Positions 36,001-48,032 of a stretch of DNA of 64,000 nucleotides are shown here, one piece after another. The translations under genes were made by a program, and so were the position numbers. Origin of the DNA: Brachionus manjavacas (lineage: Eukaryota; Rotifera; Eurotatoria; Ploima; Brachionidae); contig JAHQIY010000022.1 in the NCBI GenBank assembly GCA_019054805.1, positions 248,001-312,000 of the forward strand, written 5' to 3'. Below the pieces are notes generated by a model. That model was not told the origin of the DNA and ran no database searches. It saw only the letters and a list, made by a program, of their open reading frames with translations. The first letter of the stretch is position 1. Each line of letters starts with the position of its first letter.

Positions 36001-36250
36001 GGCAAGATTTTTATTTCATGTACACATTTTTCTACCTTAACTTTCTTTGGTATTAATTTGAGTAAAAATTTTATTTTATTTTTTTTAATCATTATTCATT
36101 TATTGATAATCTTTAAATAAACAAAATAAAAAGTTATTAAAAATCAAAAATGTTTTTTTTCAAAAATTCAAAAAAATTTAAGTGATCGAAAAGATTAAAA
36201 TTCACTTTTCTTCATTTTCAAAATACATTTAAATACTATTTTATTCATAT
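36001..36250. mobile_element. Half of the 8.3-kb MITE family, upstream of copy B
   Basis: GGCAAGATTTTTATTTCATG then ACACATTTTTCTACC matches the left end of the element at 8,338; the mirrored half is absent. The inverted counterpart lies at 55,480-55,735. It directly abuts the SWIM fragment. Confidence 0.55.
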
Positions 36251-36968
36251 CATCTAATGGTCAAGCTCAAAACTTATCTAAAAAATTGACGATAAGTTAA
36301 GAACTTGATCATCAAAATTTGACAATAAACTTCAATTTATCCATTTAAAAAATGTTAAAAGTAATGAACGAAAGAAATTCTAATTATTCCATCAAGTAAG
36401 AAATTTGGTCAGCTAAAATCTATTTTGACAAAAAGACATAATTTAATAAATTTGATGCTAAAGTATATTTGGAATATGTGAACAAAATTTAATTTCCAAG
36501 TTTTGTATTTAAACTCTATTTAAAAAAAAAAAAAATTTGCGTTTTAATTTTTGCCAGTTAATTTGAAAAGACTTTAAAATTTAATAATTCTTTATTGGAT
36601 TTCCTTGATATGTTAAAAACATGTTTTGCCAAAATTTAAAATTTAAAATTTTAAAATTAACTTTTGGTTAAAAAAAAAAAAAAAAATTATCAGTAGATTT
36701 TTTGTTGGCTGTTTATCTAGGTTTATAACAATTCCTTAAGAAGAAACAAAAATCTAAATCTTTTTGCTTTAAAAAAGTAATGAAAAAAATAAATAGAATA
36801 AATTTGTTTCAAAACGATTAGTAATTTAATACAGAATAAAACAATTAAAACCCATTTAGTTAATTACTGATATACTGAGCTCTTTGGTGAATTTCATTCG
36901 AACAAATTCTATTTGCTGCTATCTAAATTCATATCTTAACACTAATATTTCTTTTCGTGGCTCCAAGG

Positions 36969-36976
36969 TATAAATA
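36969..36976 (+). promoter_or_regulatory. TATA box, myosin copy B
   Basis: TATAAATA in the same context and spacing as copy A (about 72 bases before ATG). Confidence 0.7.
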
Positions 36977-37047
36977 GTTGCGCAGAAATAAATAGAATCG
37001 AACATCTTTTTGTGGTTAAACAAAAAAAAAGGAAAAAAAGTCTAATT

Positions 37048-40000
37048 ATGCTTGGTAATTTGAATGATCCAGAGATTGTCGAATCTCTCAAATATCTACT
37101 TGTGCCACAAGCGGAAAAAATCAAGGCCCAGTCTCAGCCATTTGATGGAAAAAAAAACTTTTGGATTGCTGACAAAAAAGAAGGATTTTTGGCATGTGAG
37201 GTTCAGAGCGAAAAAGGAGATCAAGTCAGTGTAAAGACTTCGAAAGGAGAAACAATTACAGTAAAAAAAGATGACCTGCAGCAGATGAACCCGCCGAAGT
37301 TCGAAAAATGCGAAGATATGGCCGACTTGACTTATTTGAATGACGCTTCAATTTTACACAATTTAAGAACTCGTTACATGAGCTGGTTGATTTACACCTA
37401 TTCTGGTCTATTTTGTGTGGTCATTAATCCATACAAGCGTTTGCCTGTGTACACCATGAAAATGGTTGATTTGTATCGTGGCAAGAAAAAGAACGAGGTT
37501 CCGCCACATTTGTATTCGATTGCTGACAATGCCTATGCTAGTATGTTAGTAGACAGAGAAAATCAATCTATGCTCATTACGTAAGTTAATTTTTAATAAA
37601 ATCAATTTTTTTGATAAATTATTTTGAAAAAATTTTTTGATAAATTTTTTTGATAAATTCTATTTCTTTGATCTACTTGGTTTAATTGTTTTTGTGACTA
37701 AACAAATAGAGGTGAATCCGGAGCTGGTAAAACTGAAAACACAAAAAAAGTCATTCAATACTTTGCTTTTGTTGCTTGCACTGGCTCAGCTGCTGCCAAA
37801 AAAGATGATGGCGTAAATTAGAAAAAAAAAATTTAAAAATCAAGATAATTAATTTATTTATTTTCAAACAATTGAAGAAAAAAGAAGCCAATTTAGAAGA
37901 TCAAATTGTGTCAGCAAATCCGGTATTAGAGGCTTATGGTAATGCCAAGACAACTCGTAACAACAATTCTTCGCGTTTCGTAAGTTTACAATTTTTCTTT
38001 TTTTTATTGTCTTTTGTAATTTAATTGATTTAAAAAAAAGGGTAAATTTATTCGTATTCATTTTGGTCCAACTGGCAAAATTGCTGGTGCTGATATTGAA
38101 TCATATTTGCTTGAAAAGTCTAGAGTTACATTTCAACAACCTGCTGAAAGAAATTATCATATCTTCTATCAATTACTAGCCAAGGAGTATCCGAAGTATC
38201 ATAGTAATAGAATTTATTTAAATCTAACAAAAAAAATCCAACAAATTTTTATACTAATTTAAAAAGGTGATTTATTGGTCGAGGCCGATCCATCAAAATA
38301 CTTCTTTGTTGCTCAAGGTATGTTGACTATTGACAATGTGGATGATGCAGAAGAAATGAAAGCTACTGATGAGGCTTTCGATGTGTTGAACTTTAGTGCT
38401 CAAGAGAAACTAGACTTGTTCAAGGCCACTGGTGCTATAATGCATTGGGGTAATTCAAAATGGAAGCAAAGACCAAGAGAGGAACAAGCTGAAACTGACG
38501 GAACTGAAGAGTGTGAAAAAGTGGCCCATCTATTGGGCGTCGAATGCGCTGATTTGATCAAAGGCTTGTTAAAGCCGAGAATTAAGGTTGGTAATGAGTA
38601 CGTGAACAAAGGTCAGAACAAAGATCAAGTAATCAACTCAATTGGTGCTTTGTCCAAATCTATCTACTCGCGTCTCTTTCAATGGCTAGTAGATAGAGTC
38701 AATGAAACTTTAGACGTAAAAACAAAGAGACAGTTTTTCATCGGTGTCCTAGATATTGCTGGCTTTGAGATTTTCGATTACAATGGCTTTGAACAATTGT
38801 GCATCAATTATACCAATGAAAGATTGCAGCAGTTTTTCAATCATCACATGTTTGTTTTGGAACAGGAAGAGTACAAAAAGAAGGCATTCAATGGGAAATG
38901 ATCAACTTTGGAATGGACTTGCAAGCTTGTATTGATTTGATTGAAAAGCCTATGGGCTTATTGTCAATTCTTGAAGAGGAATGTATTGTGCCAAAGGCTA
39001 CAGACAAGACCTTTCAGGAGAAATTGTATGCTCAACATTTGGGCAAGCACCCAAATTTCGGTAAACCAAAACCATCCAAAGGCAAAGCCGAAGCTCATTT
39101 TGATTTGCACCATTATGCCGGCACAGTATCCTATAGTGTTACTGGATGGCTAGAAAAGAACAAAGATCCCATCAATGCTACTGTAGCCACATTGTTCAAG
39201 ACAAGTAAGACTAATGCTGTTTTGGCTAAATTGTATAAAGAAATGGGACAAGAGGAAGAAAAAGGAAAAGCCAAAAAAGGTGGCAGTATGCAATCGATCT
39301 CAGCAAGTCATAGAGAACAATTGAACAAGCTGATGAACACTTTGAAGCAAACTCATCCTCACTTTGTTCGTTGTATTATTCCAAATGAAGTTAAAACTGG
39401 TGGAATTTTGGACCCTCATTTAGTTATGCATCAATTGAAGTGTAATGGTGTGTTGGAAGGCATTCGTATTTGCCGAAAAGGCTTTCCAAACAGAATGATG
39501 TTTGCCGAGTTCAAGCAACGATATAGCATTTTGGCTCCAAATGCCGTTCCAAAAGGTTTCATTGATGCCATTAAGGCAACCGGTTTAATTTTAAAAGACA
39601 TTGCACTCGGTGAAGACTTGTATCGACTTGGTAACACCAAAGTTTTCTTTAGAGCCGGTGTATTGGGTCACTTGGAAGAGCTTAGGGATGCGGCTATTTC
39701 TAAGATCATCTGTATGTTGCAAAATCATATCAGAATGTATAGCATGAAAAAGCAATATAAAGTAATGCTCGACCAACGATTAGCTCTCTCTGTTTTGCAA
39801 CGAAATATAAAGGCTTATCTTTCATTGAGAAATTGGTCGTGGTGGAAATTGTACACTAAAGTAAAGCCATTATTGTCTGTGGCGAGACAGGAGGATGAAA
39901 TGAAAGCCAAAGAAGAAGAAATGATTCAACTTAAAGAAAATTTCGAAAAAGAGGAAAAACTGAGAAAAGAATTAGAAGAAACAAATTTAAAGCTATTAAA

Positions 40001-43000
40001 AGAGAAAAACGAATTGTATACCCAATTGCAAGCAGAAAGAGACAATAATGGAAATTCAGAAGAAAGGATTCAGAAATTGGTCTTGCAAAAATCCGACTTG
40101 GAAACTCAAATCAAGGAAATTGAAGAGAAATTATCACAACAAGAATCTAGTTCGAGTGATTTAAGTTCTAAAAAGAAAAATTGGAACAAGAAATCAGTGA
40201 TTTGAAGCGAGACGTTGATGAATTCAAGACCAAATTGAGTAAATCGGATTCAGAAAATAAGTCAAAAGATAATCAAATACACAAATTGCAGGATGAAATG
40301 GCTCGTCAAGACGAAACTATTGCTAAATTGGGTCGCGAAAAAACGCCTAGAAGAGGCAAATGCCAAAACAGTTGAACAAGTGCAACAAGAAGAAGACAAA
40401 GTAAATCACTTGAATAAAGTAAAGAGCAAATTAGAGCAGACACTGGATGAAACTGAGGACAATTTAGAAAGAGAGAAAAAGGCTAGAGCCGACCTTGATA
40501 AAGCGAAAAGGAAATTAGAATCAGACTTGAAGAATGCTCAATCTCAAATTGAAGAAATCGACAGACTCAAAAAAGATTTAGAGGACAACTTAAGAAGAAA
40601 AGACACTGAAATTAATCAATTGAATTCGAAAGTAGAAGAAGAACATGGCCACTCAACAAGTATGCAAAAGAAAATAAAAGAATTACAAAAACGTTTGGAA
40701 GAAGCTGAAGAAGAAATTGAAACCGAACGTCAGTCAAAAGCAAAAACGGAAAAGCAAAGAGCCGACTTGTCAAGAGAACTGGAAGAGTTAAATGAACGCC
40801 TAGAAGAAGCTGGTGGTGCTACAACTGCTCAAATAGATTTGAACAAAAAACGAGAAGCAGAGCTATTAAAGTTGAGACGTGATCTTGAGGAAGCTAATTT
40901 GCAGCATGAAGCAACTGCAGCTCAGTTGAGAAAGAAACATCAAGATGCAGTCAATGAAATGGGTGAGCAAATCGATCAGTTACAAAAGGCTAAAAATAAG
41001 TAAACATTTGTATTCTAATAAAAAAATCTAAAGAGTCTACAAACTCATTTCTTAAGATTGGAAAAAGACAAGCAACTTATTAAAACCGAAGTAGATGATG
41101 CAAAAGTTCAAACTGAACAAGCGAACAAGTCAAAAGTAAAAAAATAAATTAAACTTATTTGGCATAATCCCCAATTAAATATCCATATTCTAGGCTAATG
41201 TTGAGAAATTAGTCAAACAACTCGAATTACAATTGCAAGAGCTTTCCTCCAAGTTAGATGAATCATCGCGTGCAAACAATGAATTAAACTCTCAAAAAGG
41301 ACGTCTTCAGTCTGAAAATTCCAATTTGATTCAACAAATAGAAGACTTAGAAAGTCAAATAAGTAGCTTTGGTAAAACTAAACAGCAACTTCAGTCTCAA
41401 ATCGAAGAAGCAAAACGAAATGCAGAAGAAGAGTCACGCGCTAAGTCATCACTCACTCAGCAATTGCGAAATTTAAACACCGATTTGGATCAAGCTAAAG
41501 AACAATGCGAAGAAGAACGTGAGGCTAAAGCTGACCTACAAAAGCAATTATCTAATTTGAATGCTGATTTACAACAGTGGAGATCAAAATATGAAACTGA
41601 AGGTCTAGCTCGAGCTGAAGAACTCGAAGAAGCAAAGAGAAAGCTAGCTGCAAAATTAAATGAGGCTGAAGAACAAGTTGAACAGGCACTAGCAAAATGT
41701 AGTAGTCTAGAAAAGACAAAGCAAAAACTTCAATGCGAAGTTGAGGATTTAATGGTTGATGTTGAGCGTGCAAATTCAAACTCTTCTGCTATGGAAAAGA
41801 AACAAAAGCAATTTGACAAATTAATTGGTGAATGGAAACAGAAATGCGAAGATATAACACAAGAACTTGATAGTTCACAAAAAGAGGCACGTCAATATTC
41901 GACTGAATTGTTCAAATTAAAGACACATTTTGATCAAAGCAGTGAAACGATTGAATCGTTAAAGCGTGAGAACAAAAATTTAGCTGATGAACTCAAAGAC
42001 CTGATGTCTCAATTATCTGATGGTGGAAAATCAGTTCATGAATTAGAAAAGTCACGAAAAAGAATTGAAGCTGAGAAAGATGAATTGCAAGCAGCTTTAG
42101 AAGAGCTTGAATCTTGTCTCGAGCAAGAAGAGGCTAAAGTATTAAGAGCTCAGTTAGAGTTGAGTCAAGTCAGACAAGAAATCGACCGTCGTTTACATGA
42201 AAAAGAGGAAGAGTTTGAAAATACAAGACGCAATCACCAGAGAGCATTGGAATCTATGCAGGCAAGTCTAGAGGCTGAAACCAAGGGAAAAGTTGAAGCT
42301 ATAAGACAAAAAAAGAAATTAGAAACAGATATTAATGAATTGGAAATTTCATTAGATCATTCAAATAGAGCAAATGCGGACTTACAAAAAACAAATAAGA
42401 AATTGCAACAATCGATCACCGAAATGCAATCTCAAATTGATGACGAAGTAAGAAAGCGTGAAGAAGCAAGGGAATGTGTTGCCCATGCCGAAAGACGGGT
42501 AATTCTCTTAGAAAGCGAACTTGAAGAAGTACGAAGCGCTTTAGATCAAGCCGAAAAGGCCAGAAAAGCTGCCGAAAATGATTTACACGATGCTGCTGAT
42601 AGAATCAGCGAATTAGATGCTTCAAAATCAAGCTTGGGAGCTTTAAAAAGAAAATTGGAGAGCGATTTATCGTCTTTACAATCAGATCTAGATGAAGCTA
42701 TAATTGAGCTGAAAAATTCAGAAGATAGAGTAAAAACAGCGACTTTAGACGCTTCTCGATTGGCTGAAGAATTGAGAGTAGAACAGGAACATGTTTCGAA
42801 TGTAGAAAAATTGAGGAAGGCGTTAGAATTGCAAACAAGGGATTTGCAAATCAGACTTGATCAAGCTGAATCAAATGCTCTTAAAGGTGGAAAGCGAATA
42901 ATCCAAAAATTGGAACAACGAGTAAAATTTGTCATTCTTCTTATTTTTTCGTTTTCAAGTTTTATTTAACTAAAAGATTCACGAATTGGAAGAGGAAATA

Positions 43001-43443
43001 GAAAATGAACAGCGTCGCCATCAAGAGACCTTGAAAGAAGTCAAAAAGAATGACAGAAGATTGAAAGAGTTGGCTAATCAGTCAGAGGAAGATAGAAAAA
43101 ATCAAGCTAGATTACAAGATCTAATTGATAAGTTGCAAAATAAACTAAAAGTTTATAAGCGACAAATAGAGGAAGCGGAAGAATTAGCAGCAATTAATTT
43201 AGCTAAATTCAGAAAAGCTCAGCATGATTTGGAGGATGCAGAAGAAAGAGCCGGACAAGCTGAGAATATGTTGAATAAGCAGAGAGCTAAGAATCGCAAC
43301 TCTGTTTCGCAAGCCAGAACAAACTCTCCACAAGTATGATAACATTAAAGAAGAAAGATTGTGTAATTTTATTATTTTTTTAGAGAGAACAAACGAGAGC
43401 AGGAAGTTCCGCTCCTCAAAGAGCCCAATCTGTTAGAAAATAA
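37048..43443 (+). pseudogene. Muscle myosin heavy chain, copy B (frame broken as written)
   Basis: Exons: 37,048-37,580, 37,710-37,812, 37,878-37,979, 38,041-38,203, 38,267-40,999, 41,057-41,135, 41,194-42,921, 42,977-43,333, 43,384-43,443. All splice sites agree with copy A. The first exon and the whole 3' half (exons 6-9, most of the rod) are intact, so this copy contributes the best rod sequence. All breaks lie in exon 5: A-runs one short at 38,875 and 40,176 and two short at 40,338. The first changes EYKKEG to [10 protein letters not shown] and a stop; the third falls within REKKRLEE. Two substitutions are private to B: Arg to Thr at 40,821 and Gly to Ala at 41,564. The C-terminal non-helical tail is short (REQTRAGSSAPQRAQSVRK). 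Without the run-length changes the gene encodes about 1,953 residues. Confidence 0.9.
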
Positions 43444-43462
43444 GCAAACAAATTATTTTACC

Positions 43463-43468
43463 AATAAA
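43463..43468 (+). terminator. Poly(A) signal, myosin copy B
   Basis: AATAAA 20 bases past the stop codon, as in copy A. Confidence 0.6.
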
Positions 43469-44173
43469 GCAGAGCCATCATATTTCTTTTATTAACCATT
43501 TTCTTTTCCTTAGAAATTAAATAAATTATTTGAAAACTTCATTTTATTTTTTTATCAATGACCCATTTTAGAAGTAAAACATTACAAAATCAACTCATTA
43601 AATTAATAATTTTAATTTATAATTCAACATTTATTCAAAGATTAAATAACTCACCTCAAAAAGGAAAGAAAAAAAATTCAAATAATAATTAAATATATCT
43701 CTTTTTACTCTTATTTTTAAGTAAACATGTTTATTAGTTAATAACAAATATCCCTAAAAATCCCTAAATATTCAATTAAAAAAAGTAAATTTTTAGAAAG
43801 TCTTTTGATACCCAAACAGAAGTCTCTGATTAAAACCATAATGATAATAAGGATACTAAAAACTTTGAAAATGATCTTGAAGAAGAAAAGGAAACACAAA
43901 ATTCACCTTAATAACAAATATGAATCATATGAATACTCAGGTTACGATTTACCCTAAGAAAAAATAATCAACTTACATTGAAAAAAATTTAAAAAAAAAA
44001 AACAATCAGATTTTTTAAATCGATTAGATTTTTAAAATTTTTAAGAACAATTAATAACAATTTAAAACTTGTATTCCTATTTTATTAATTATATTATTTG
44101 ATGGATAATTTTGAATTGAAATTTTTAAATTTTTTATTAAATCAAATTAAAATTAATAAAACGGTATCAGTAA

Positions 44174-44709
44174 AATTCGAGGTGTATAGTCTCAACGTCA
44201 AAAAACTTGACGTCATTTTTTTGACGTGAAATAAACTCGACGTGTAAAATAAACTCGACATTTTTTCGTAAATAATCTTTTACAACTTCTCTAATTCTTT
44301 TATCAATCTTAACATAAACCGGTTAATGCTTGGGCACTCATCCAGTAACTAATTGTAAATGATTGTATTAGATTGTATTAGTATTAGATTGTTCTAATTT
44401 AATATTATAAACTAACAATTCTATTCCTCGTTGAGAAAGACAAATATTTAATTTTTCTAATGCGTTAGTAATTTCGTTTATCTAGAAAGAAAAATGAAAA
44501 AATTTTTTTCCAATTATTTTAGTCGAGTCTCGTCAAGTCAAGTCAAAATTGAAGTCAAGTTTTTTTTAGTCAAATTTTTCCTCGTTAAGTAAATATGACG
44601 TCAAAATTTTATTGACCTAAAAAAATTTACTAGTCAAAAATATGACGACAAATTTCTTGAGGTCAAAAATTCTCAAGTCGAAATAACACACATCCAAAGA
44701 AATCATTTA
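44174..44709. mobile_element. GACGTC/CAAGTC-rich element, unit B
   Basis: Counterpart of the element at 32.3-32.9 kb; the only difference I noticed is one T-run length. Located in the loop of the B/C palindrome. Confidence 0.5.
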
Positions 44710-44760
44710 TTTATATTTAAATTATTTTTTTAACATGTTTGAATAATTATTTAAACTTAT

Positions 44761-45762
44761 GGGTTCAAATGGAAGTCATTAGTCAACATAAAATCGTATA
44801 TAATTCTCTCATCACATCGTTATTCGACAATTGCGTTGACAAATACTCAATCGAACTAAAAATTGAAAACTAACTAATACCTCTCGAACCAAATGCAAAT
44901 TTCCTCGGCATTAAACTCGACCCTTAACTAAAACATGCCGATTATTTTCCTGACCCAGCCAAGAAAGCGACAGCCAAAAGCAACATTCTATGAAAAATTA
45001 AAGGGTTCAAATGGAAGTCATTAGTCAACATAAAATCGTATATAATTCTCTCATCAGATCGTTATTCGACAATTGCTTTGTTATTCTTCAAACCGGGGCA
45101 CAAAAAATCCTACAAGACCTTCATATTTTTCAAAACAAAATTTTTCGAATCATCAAAATTTTCCCGATTAAAACAAGCATTGAAACTATACATAAGACTC
45201 TAGACATAGAAAAAATCGACGACAGAGCTAACGCACTATTTTTAAAATTTTTAAAATCGAAAAAAAACCTCGACTTAATTGTCAAAGAAATCTACGAATA
45301 CTCGAACAAAACCACAAATCAAACAAAAAATAAGTTTCGCTTTAACATTAGACTCGCTTTAACATGTTCCTCAATTAAACTTTTTTGTTTCCTAAAAAGA
45401 GGGCTGAAAAGAGGGTCTACATCACTCGGAACCGTCCTGGAGTTAATCTCCAAAATTATTTTCTCAAAGAAAAGAAAAAAAAAACACGTGATTGTTCAGC
45501 TACGCATGTTGACAAAAATTTAAATAATTCATTTAATGATTCAATCAATCAAGAAATCAATATATCCGAATAGATTAAAAACAACCATCTAAGTCATAGA
45601 TTCATGTTTTCTTAAATTTCATTTTTTTTTTAACTTGTTTATTTTATTTTGATTTTTTTATCTAATTTTATTTCCTTAAATTTTATTTTTTATTTTTATT
45701 TTGATTTTTTAAAATTTATTCTGAAAGAGCCCTAGCTTGGTATAGAAAACAAATAAATAAAC
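44761..45762 (+). pseudogene. LINE ORF2 3' portion with tail, unit B
   Basis: Same copy as in unit A, including the internal duplication (44,761 and 45,003) and the open 170-codon C-terminal frame. It was therefore present before the unit was duplicated. Confidence 0.75.
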
Positions 45763-46015
45763 GATTTAAGTAAGATGAGCGAAGAATTGCTTGGTGTTCT
45801 GATGAAAAAATTTACCAATGTGCTCAATATCTTAAAATGGAAAATTAAATTTTCAAAAAATTGATAAATGATCAATCTATACTGAAAATTCATAATATTA
45901 ATAGAGGGTTGGTTAATGTTCAAAAATATTGTCTTTTGTTGTCTTAGAATCTGATGGAACAACAAAAGCTATACAAATATTCCAGTTTTCAAGTGGATAT
46001 GTCAAAAAAGCATAA

Positions 46016-46300
46016 TTGAATACAATATCTTTTTTGAATTGAATACAATATCTTTTCATGTACCTTTTTGATCAACGGCTCCGATCTGACATCGATGCTA
46101 CTGCATCGAGTTGATCATGTACGGCGCAATTATTACCTAAATCCAGTAGAAACTAGTCTCCCTATTTTTAAGATGAAAGGGGTTTAAACATTCGCACCCT
46201 ATTGCAAAGATATTTTGATGATTTTATCACCCTCAGCGGGTTTTTAACCCTCGATCCCTTGCTTGCATGACTAACACGCAAACCATTCGGCTATATGGGC
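46016..46300 (-). mobile_element. tRNA-derived SINE, unit B
   Basis: Counterpart of the SINE in unit A; tRNA-like head at 46,300-46,229. It differs by small T-run changes in the tail. Confidence 0.65.
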
Positions 46301-47034
46301 TTTCAAATGTATAAAAAAATCAGGAAATTCTCCTAAAAACTGAGAGGATTAAAAAAGTTAAGAATAATCTATATCTGTAAAAAATCTTAAACTAAAATAA
46401 GCCAAAACTCTTTGATAAATCCTGAAAATTTCTGACAAAAAAAAAAAAACAAAAAATTATCCTATTAGTTTATTATCAAAGATCTGACAGGTTTTCAAAA
46501 ATTTAATTTAAAAACCTAGAAAAAAATTTTATCTGCTTGAATTTTTTATTAATGCAGAATTTTTCTAAATATAAGGGCATGAAAAGCATCCTGTTTTTCA
46601 TTAGAGAAGACGCATTATATTTGAAAAAAAATTTTAATAAGTTTGGAGGTCAAAGCGGCTATTCAAATATTGATCAGGAATATTAAAAATTTTTAATTTC
46701 TAAATTGGAAGCAATAAAATTCGTGAAAAATTTTAAAAAAGTGTTTTCAATTAAATATTATTTGTAATTTTTTTATTTTATTTTGACAATTTTTTTAAGA
46801 AAATTATATGAAAATCCAAAAAATAAAACAAAAAATCTCAATAAATAAAGGCATGTAATAATAAATTATGCTATTAATATTAAAATAAAAAACAAAATTA
46901 CTGAACTAAAGAACATATGTATTTTTTTATTTCTATTACAATAAAAAAGTTATAAAATAAAAAAAGTATTACAATTTATATCAATTTAGAACAAAAATAA
47001 TAAAACATAGACAAAAAATTCAATTCACTTAGTT

Positions 47035-47180
47035 TTTTGTTTGTTTGATCCAACTGGCCTACCGCGTTTTTTTAACTTGGGGCTGTGGAGTAACGATTAG
47101 GGTCTCTTCAAGACGAATTTTTTTTGATATTGGCTCTTGTCAATCGTTTTCGGCAAAAGTCATAGCTAGATGTCCTTGAG
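47035..47180 (-). pseudogene. MULE transposase C-terminal fragment, unit B
   Basis: Counterpart of the fragment at 35.2 kb, with a shorter T-run inside the KKKRGRP coding stretch. Confidence 0.5.
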
Positions 47181-48007
47181 CTGATTCTAAGTTACGAAAA
47201 CTACAGAAAGGAAGGTTTTTCTTTTCCTCTAGTTTTTTTCACTTGTTCAGGTTCAATGGACTCATCCTGGCTTAAGTTGTTTGAGATTTTTTCGATAAAA
47301 GAATTTTTTTCAATAGTGAATATTGTCTGGCTCAATAATTTCCTTTATGTATAACACCAATAAACTCATCTTGTCGGAATCAGCTTTAGAAGGTCTTAAA
47401 TTAATATCAAAAATAATATTGAAATCAATTTAAAAATTTCAATTTTGAACATAAAATTATCCATTTTAAAAATCTTTTTTTTTTAAATTTTTTTCAATGT
47501 AAGTTGATTATTTTTTCTTAGGGTAAATCGTAACCTGAGTATTCATATGATTCATATTTGTTATTAAGGTGAATTTTGTGTTTCCTTTTCTTCTTCAAGA
47601 TCATTTTCAAAGTTTTTAGTATCCTTATTATCATTATGGTTTTAATCAGAGACTTCTGTTTGGGTATCAAAAGACTTTCTAAAAATTTACTTTTTTTAAT
47701 TGAATATTTAGGGATTTTTAGGGATATTTGTTATTAACTAATAAACATGTTTACTTAAAAATAAGAGTAAAAAGAGATATATTTAATTATTATTTGAATT
47801 TTTTTTCTTTCCTTTTTGAGGTGAGTTATTTAATCTTTGAATAAATGTTGAATTATAAATTAAAATTATTAATTTAATGAGTTGATTTTGTAATGTTTTA
47901 CTTCTAAAATGGGTCATTGATAAAAAAAATAAAATGAAGTTTTCAAATAATTTATTTAATTTCTAAGGAAAAGAAAATGGTTAATAAAAGAAATATGATG
48001 GCTCTGC

Positions 48008-48013
48008 TTTATT
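48008..48013 (-). terminator. Poly(A) signal, myosin copy C
   Basis: AATAAA on the minus strand, 20 bases after the stop codon. Confidence 0.6.
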
Positions 48014-48032
48014 GGTAAAATAATTTGTTTGC

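Larger units (their letters stand above)
36540..47430 (+). repeat. Duplicated unit B (direct copy of unit A)
   Basis: Matches 24,700-35,600 throughout. It ends at TATTGAAATCAA, where sequence belonging to the inverted copy C begins immediately. B's 5' homology with C extends about 700 bp further left, to about 35,835. Confidence 0.85.
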
